Positions 62,907-64,000 of a stretch of 64,000 bases of DNA are shown piece by piece. Within the stretch, counting starts at the first letter, position 1. Each line of letters starts with the position of its first letter. Below the pieces are notes generated by a model. It worked only from the letters and a program-made list of their open reading frames with translations. It searched no databases and was not told the origin of the DNA. The stretch is taken from assembly GCA_018335675.1 (NCBI GenBank), contig JAGXRQ010000001.1:1-64000 (forward strand). Reading direction: 5' to 3'. The translations under genes were made by a program, and so were the position numbers. This stretch comes from Bacteroidota bacterium (lineage in GTDB: Bacteria > Bacteroidota > Bacteroidia > Bacteroidales > UBA7960).

Positions 62907-63959
62907 TTACCTTTTTATATATTGATTATCGTAATACTTCTGATATTCGCCAGATGTCACGCTTTCAAGCCATTCTTTATTATTCAAATACCATTCAACG
63001 GTTATTTCGAGCCCTTGTTCGAAAGTCACAGATGGTTTCCAACCTAATTCATTTTGTATTTTGGAAGCATCAATTGCATATCTTAAATCGTGTCCGGCTC
63101 TATCTTTTATATATGTAATTAATGATTCGGAAGTTCCGGGGTTTCTTCCGGTTTTTTTATCCATTATGCTACATAATAGCTTAATCAAATCAATGTTTTT
63201 CCATTCATTATGGCCGCCAATATTATATGTTTCTCCTATTCTGCCTTTATGAAAAATTGTATCAATTGCTACTGTATGATCTAAAACAAAAAGCCAATCT
63301 CTTACATTTTCTCCTTTCCCGTAAACCGGTAATGGCTTGTTGTTTAGTATGTTGTTTATGAAAAGTGGAATTAATTTTTCAGGAAATTGATTAGGGCCAT
63401 AATTATTTGAACAGTTTGATATCACCACAGGCAAGCCATATGTATGGTGCCATGCTCTGACAAAATGGTCGCTTGAAGCCTTTGATGCTGAATATGGACT
63501 TCTGGGGTCATATGATGTGTTTTCAGTAAAAAGACCTATATCATTAAGTGATCCATAGACTTCATCTGTTGAAACATGATAGAATAATTTACCGTTCAAA
63601 TCTGAACCCCATGATTTTCTTGCTGCATTTAATAGATTAACTGTTCCAACTAAATTCGTATGAATAAATGCCATAGGGTTAGCAATTGATCGATCAACGT
63701 GAGATTCAGCTGCCAAATGTATTACTGCATCAAATTTTTCAATTTCAAACAAACTGAATACATCAGATTCTGATGTAATATCAGCCTTAATAAATTTGTA
63801 ATTAGATTTATTCTCAATATCTGACAAATTTGCAAGATTACCTGCATAGGTAAGACAATCGAGATTGTAAATGTTGTAATTGGGATATTTATTTACAAAA
63901 TGTCTCACTAAATGAGATCCGATAAAACCTGCACCACCGGTTATTAATATTTTTCTCAT
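62907..63959 (-). CDS. rfbB: dTDP-glucose 4,6-dehydratase
   Basis: ITGGAGFIGSHLVRHFV, HLAAESHVDRSI, STDEVYGSL, SPYSASKASSDHFVRAW, NCSNNYGPNQFPEKLIPL. Confidence 0.96.
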   Translation of the reverse strand: MRKILITGGAGFIGSHLVRHFVNKYPNYNIYNLDCLTYAGNLANLSDIENKSNYKFIKADITSESDVFSLFEIEKFDAVIHLAAESHVDRSIANPMAFIHTNLVGTVNLLNAARKSWGSDLNGKLFYHVSTDEVYGSLNDIGLFTENTSYDPRSPYSASKASSDHFVRAWHHTYGLPVVISNCSNNYGPNQFPEKLIPLFINNILNNKPLPVYGKGENVRDWLFVLDHTVAIDTIFHKGRIGETYNIGGHNEWKNIDLIKLLCSIMDKKTGRNPGTSESLITYIKDRAGHDLRYAIDASKIQNELGWKPSVTFEQGLEITVEWYLNNKEWLESVTSGEYQKYYDNQYIKR

Positions 63960-64000
63960 TTTTGTTTATTTTCTTAAGATACCCTCACTCAGATTTTTTT

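Overview
AT-rich 64 kb chromosomal window from a Bacteroidetes (probably Bacteroidales-like) bacterium. Supporting evidence is T9SS sorting domains, a TTTG/TAnnTTTG-type promoter, and family-typical proteins. The right ~51 kb (about 12.8-64 kb) is mostly ordinary: sppA, folK, tRNA-Glu/rpsT/tRNA-Glu, radC, upp, lepA, pepD, lemA, tadA, ispH, gmk, yicC, ubiX, fabD, two hybrid histidine kinases with an Hpt protein, an ECF sigma factor, T9SS-secreted proteins, and the edge of a polysaccharide locus ending in rfbB. The left ~12.7 kb is the unusual part. It starts with the 3' end of an IS transposase and a truncated RAYT-like transposase. It then holds three caspase-like (C14) genes or relics, all with N-terminal export signals, plus an exported trypsin/PDZ protease, TPR proteins, a small secreted orphan, a lysozyme-like protein and a lipoprotein. 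Several of these genes are broken: a collapsed WD40-caspase relic, a caspase-TPR gene with one frameshift and one in-frame stop, and a lipoprotein gene with two in-frame stops. The caspase-TPR gene carries a regular two-TPR (68 aa) super-repeat. My best candidate for something under-described is this exported caspase/trypsin/TPR cluster and its localized decay. All family calls come from reading motifs; no database search was run.
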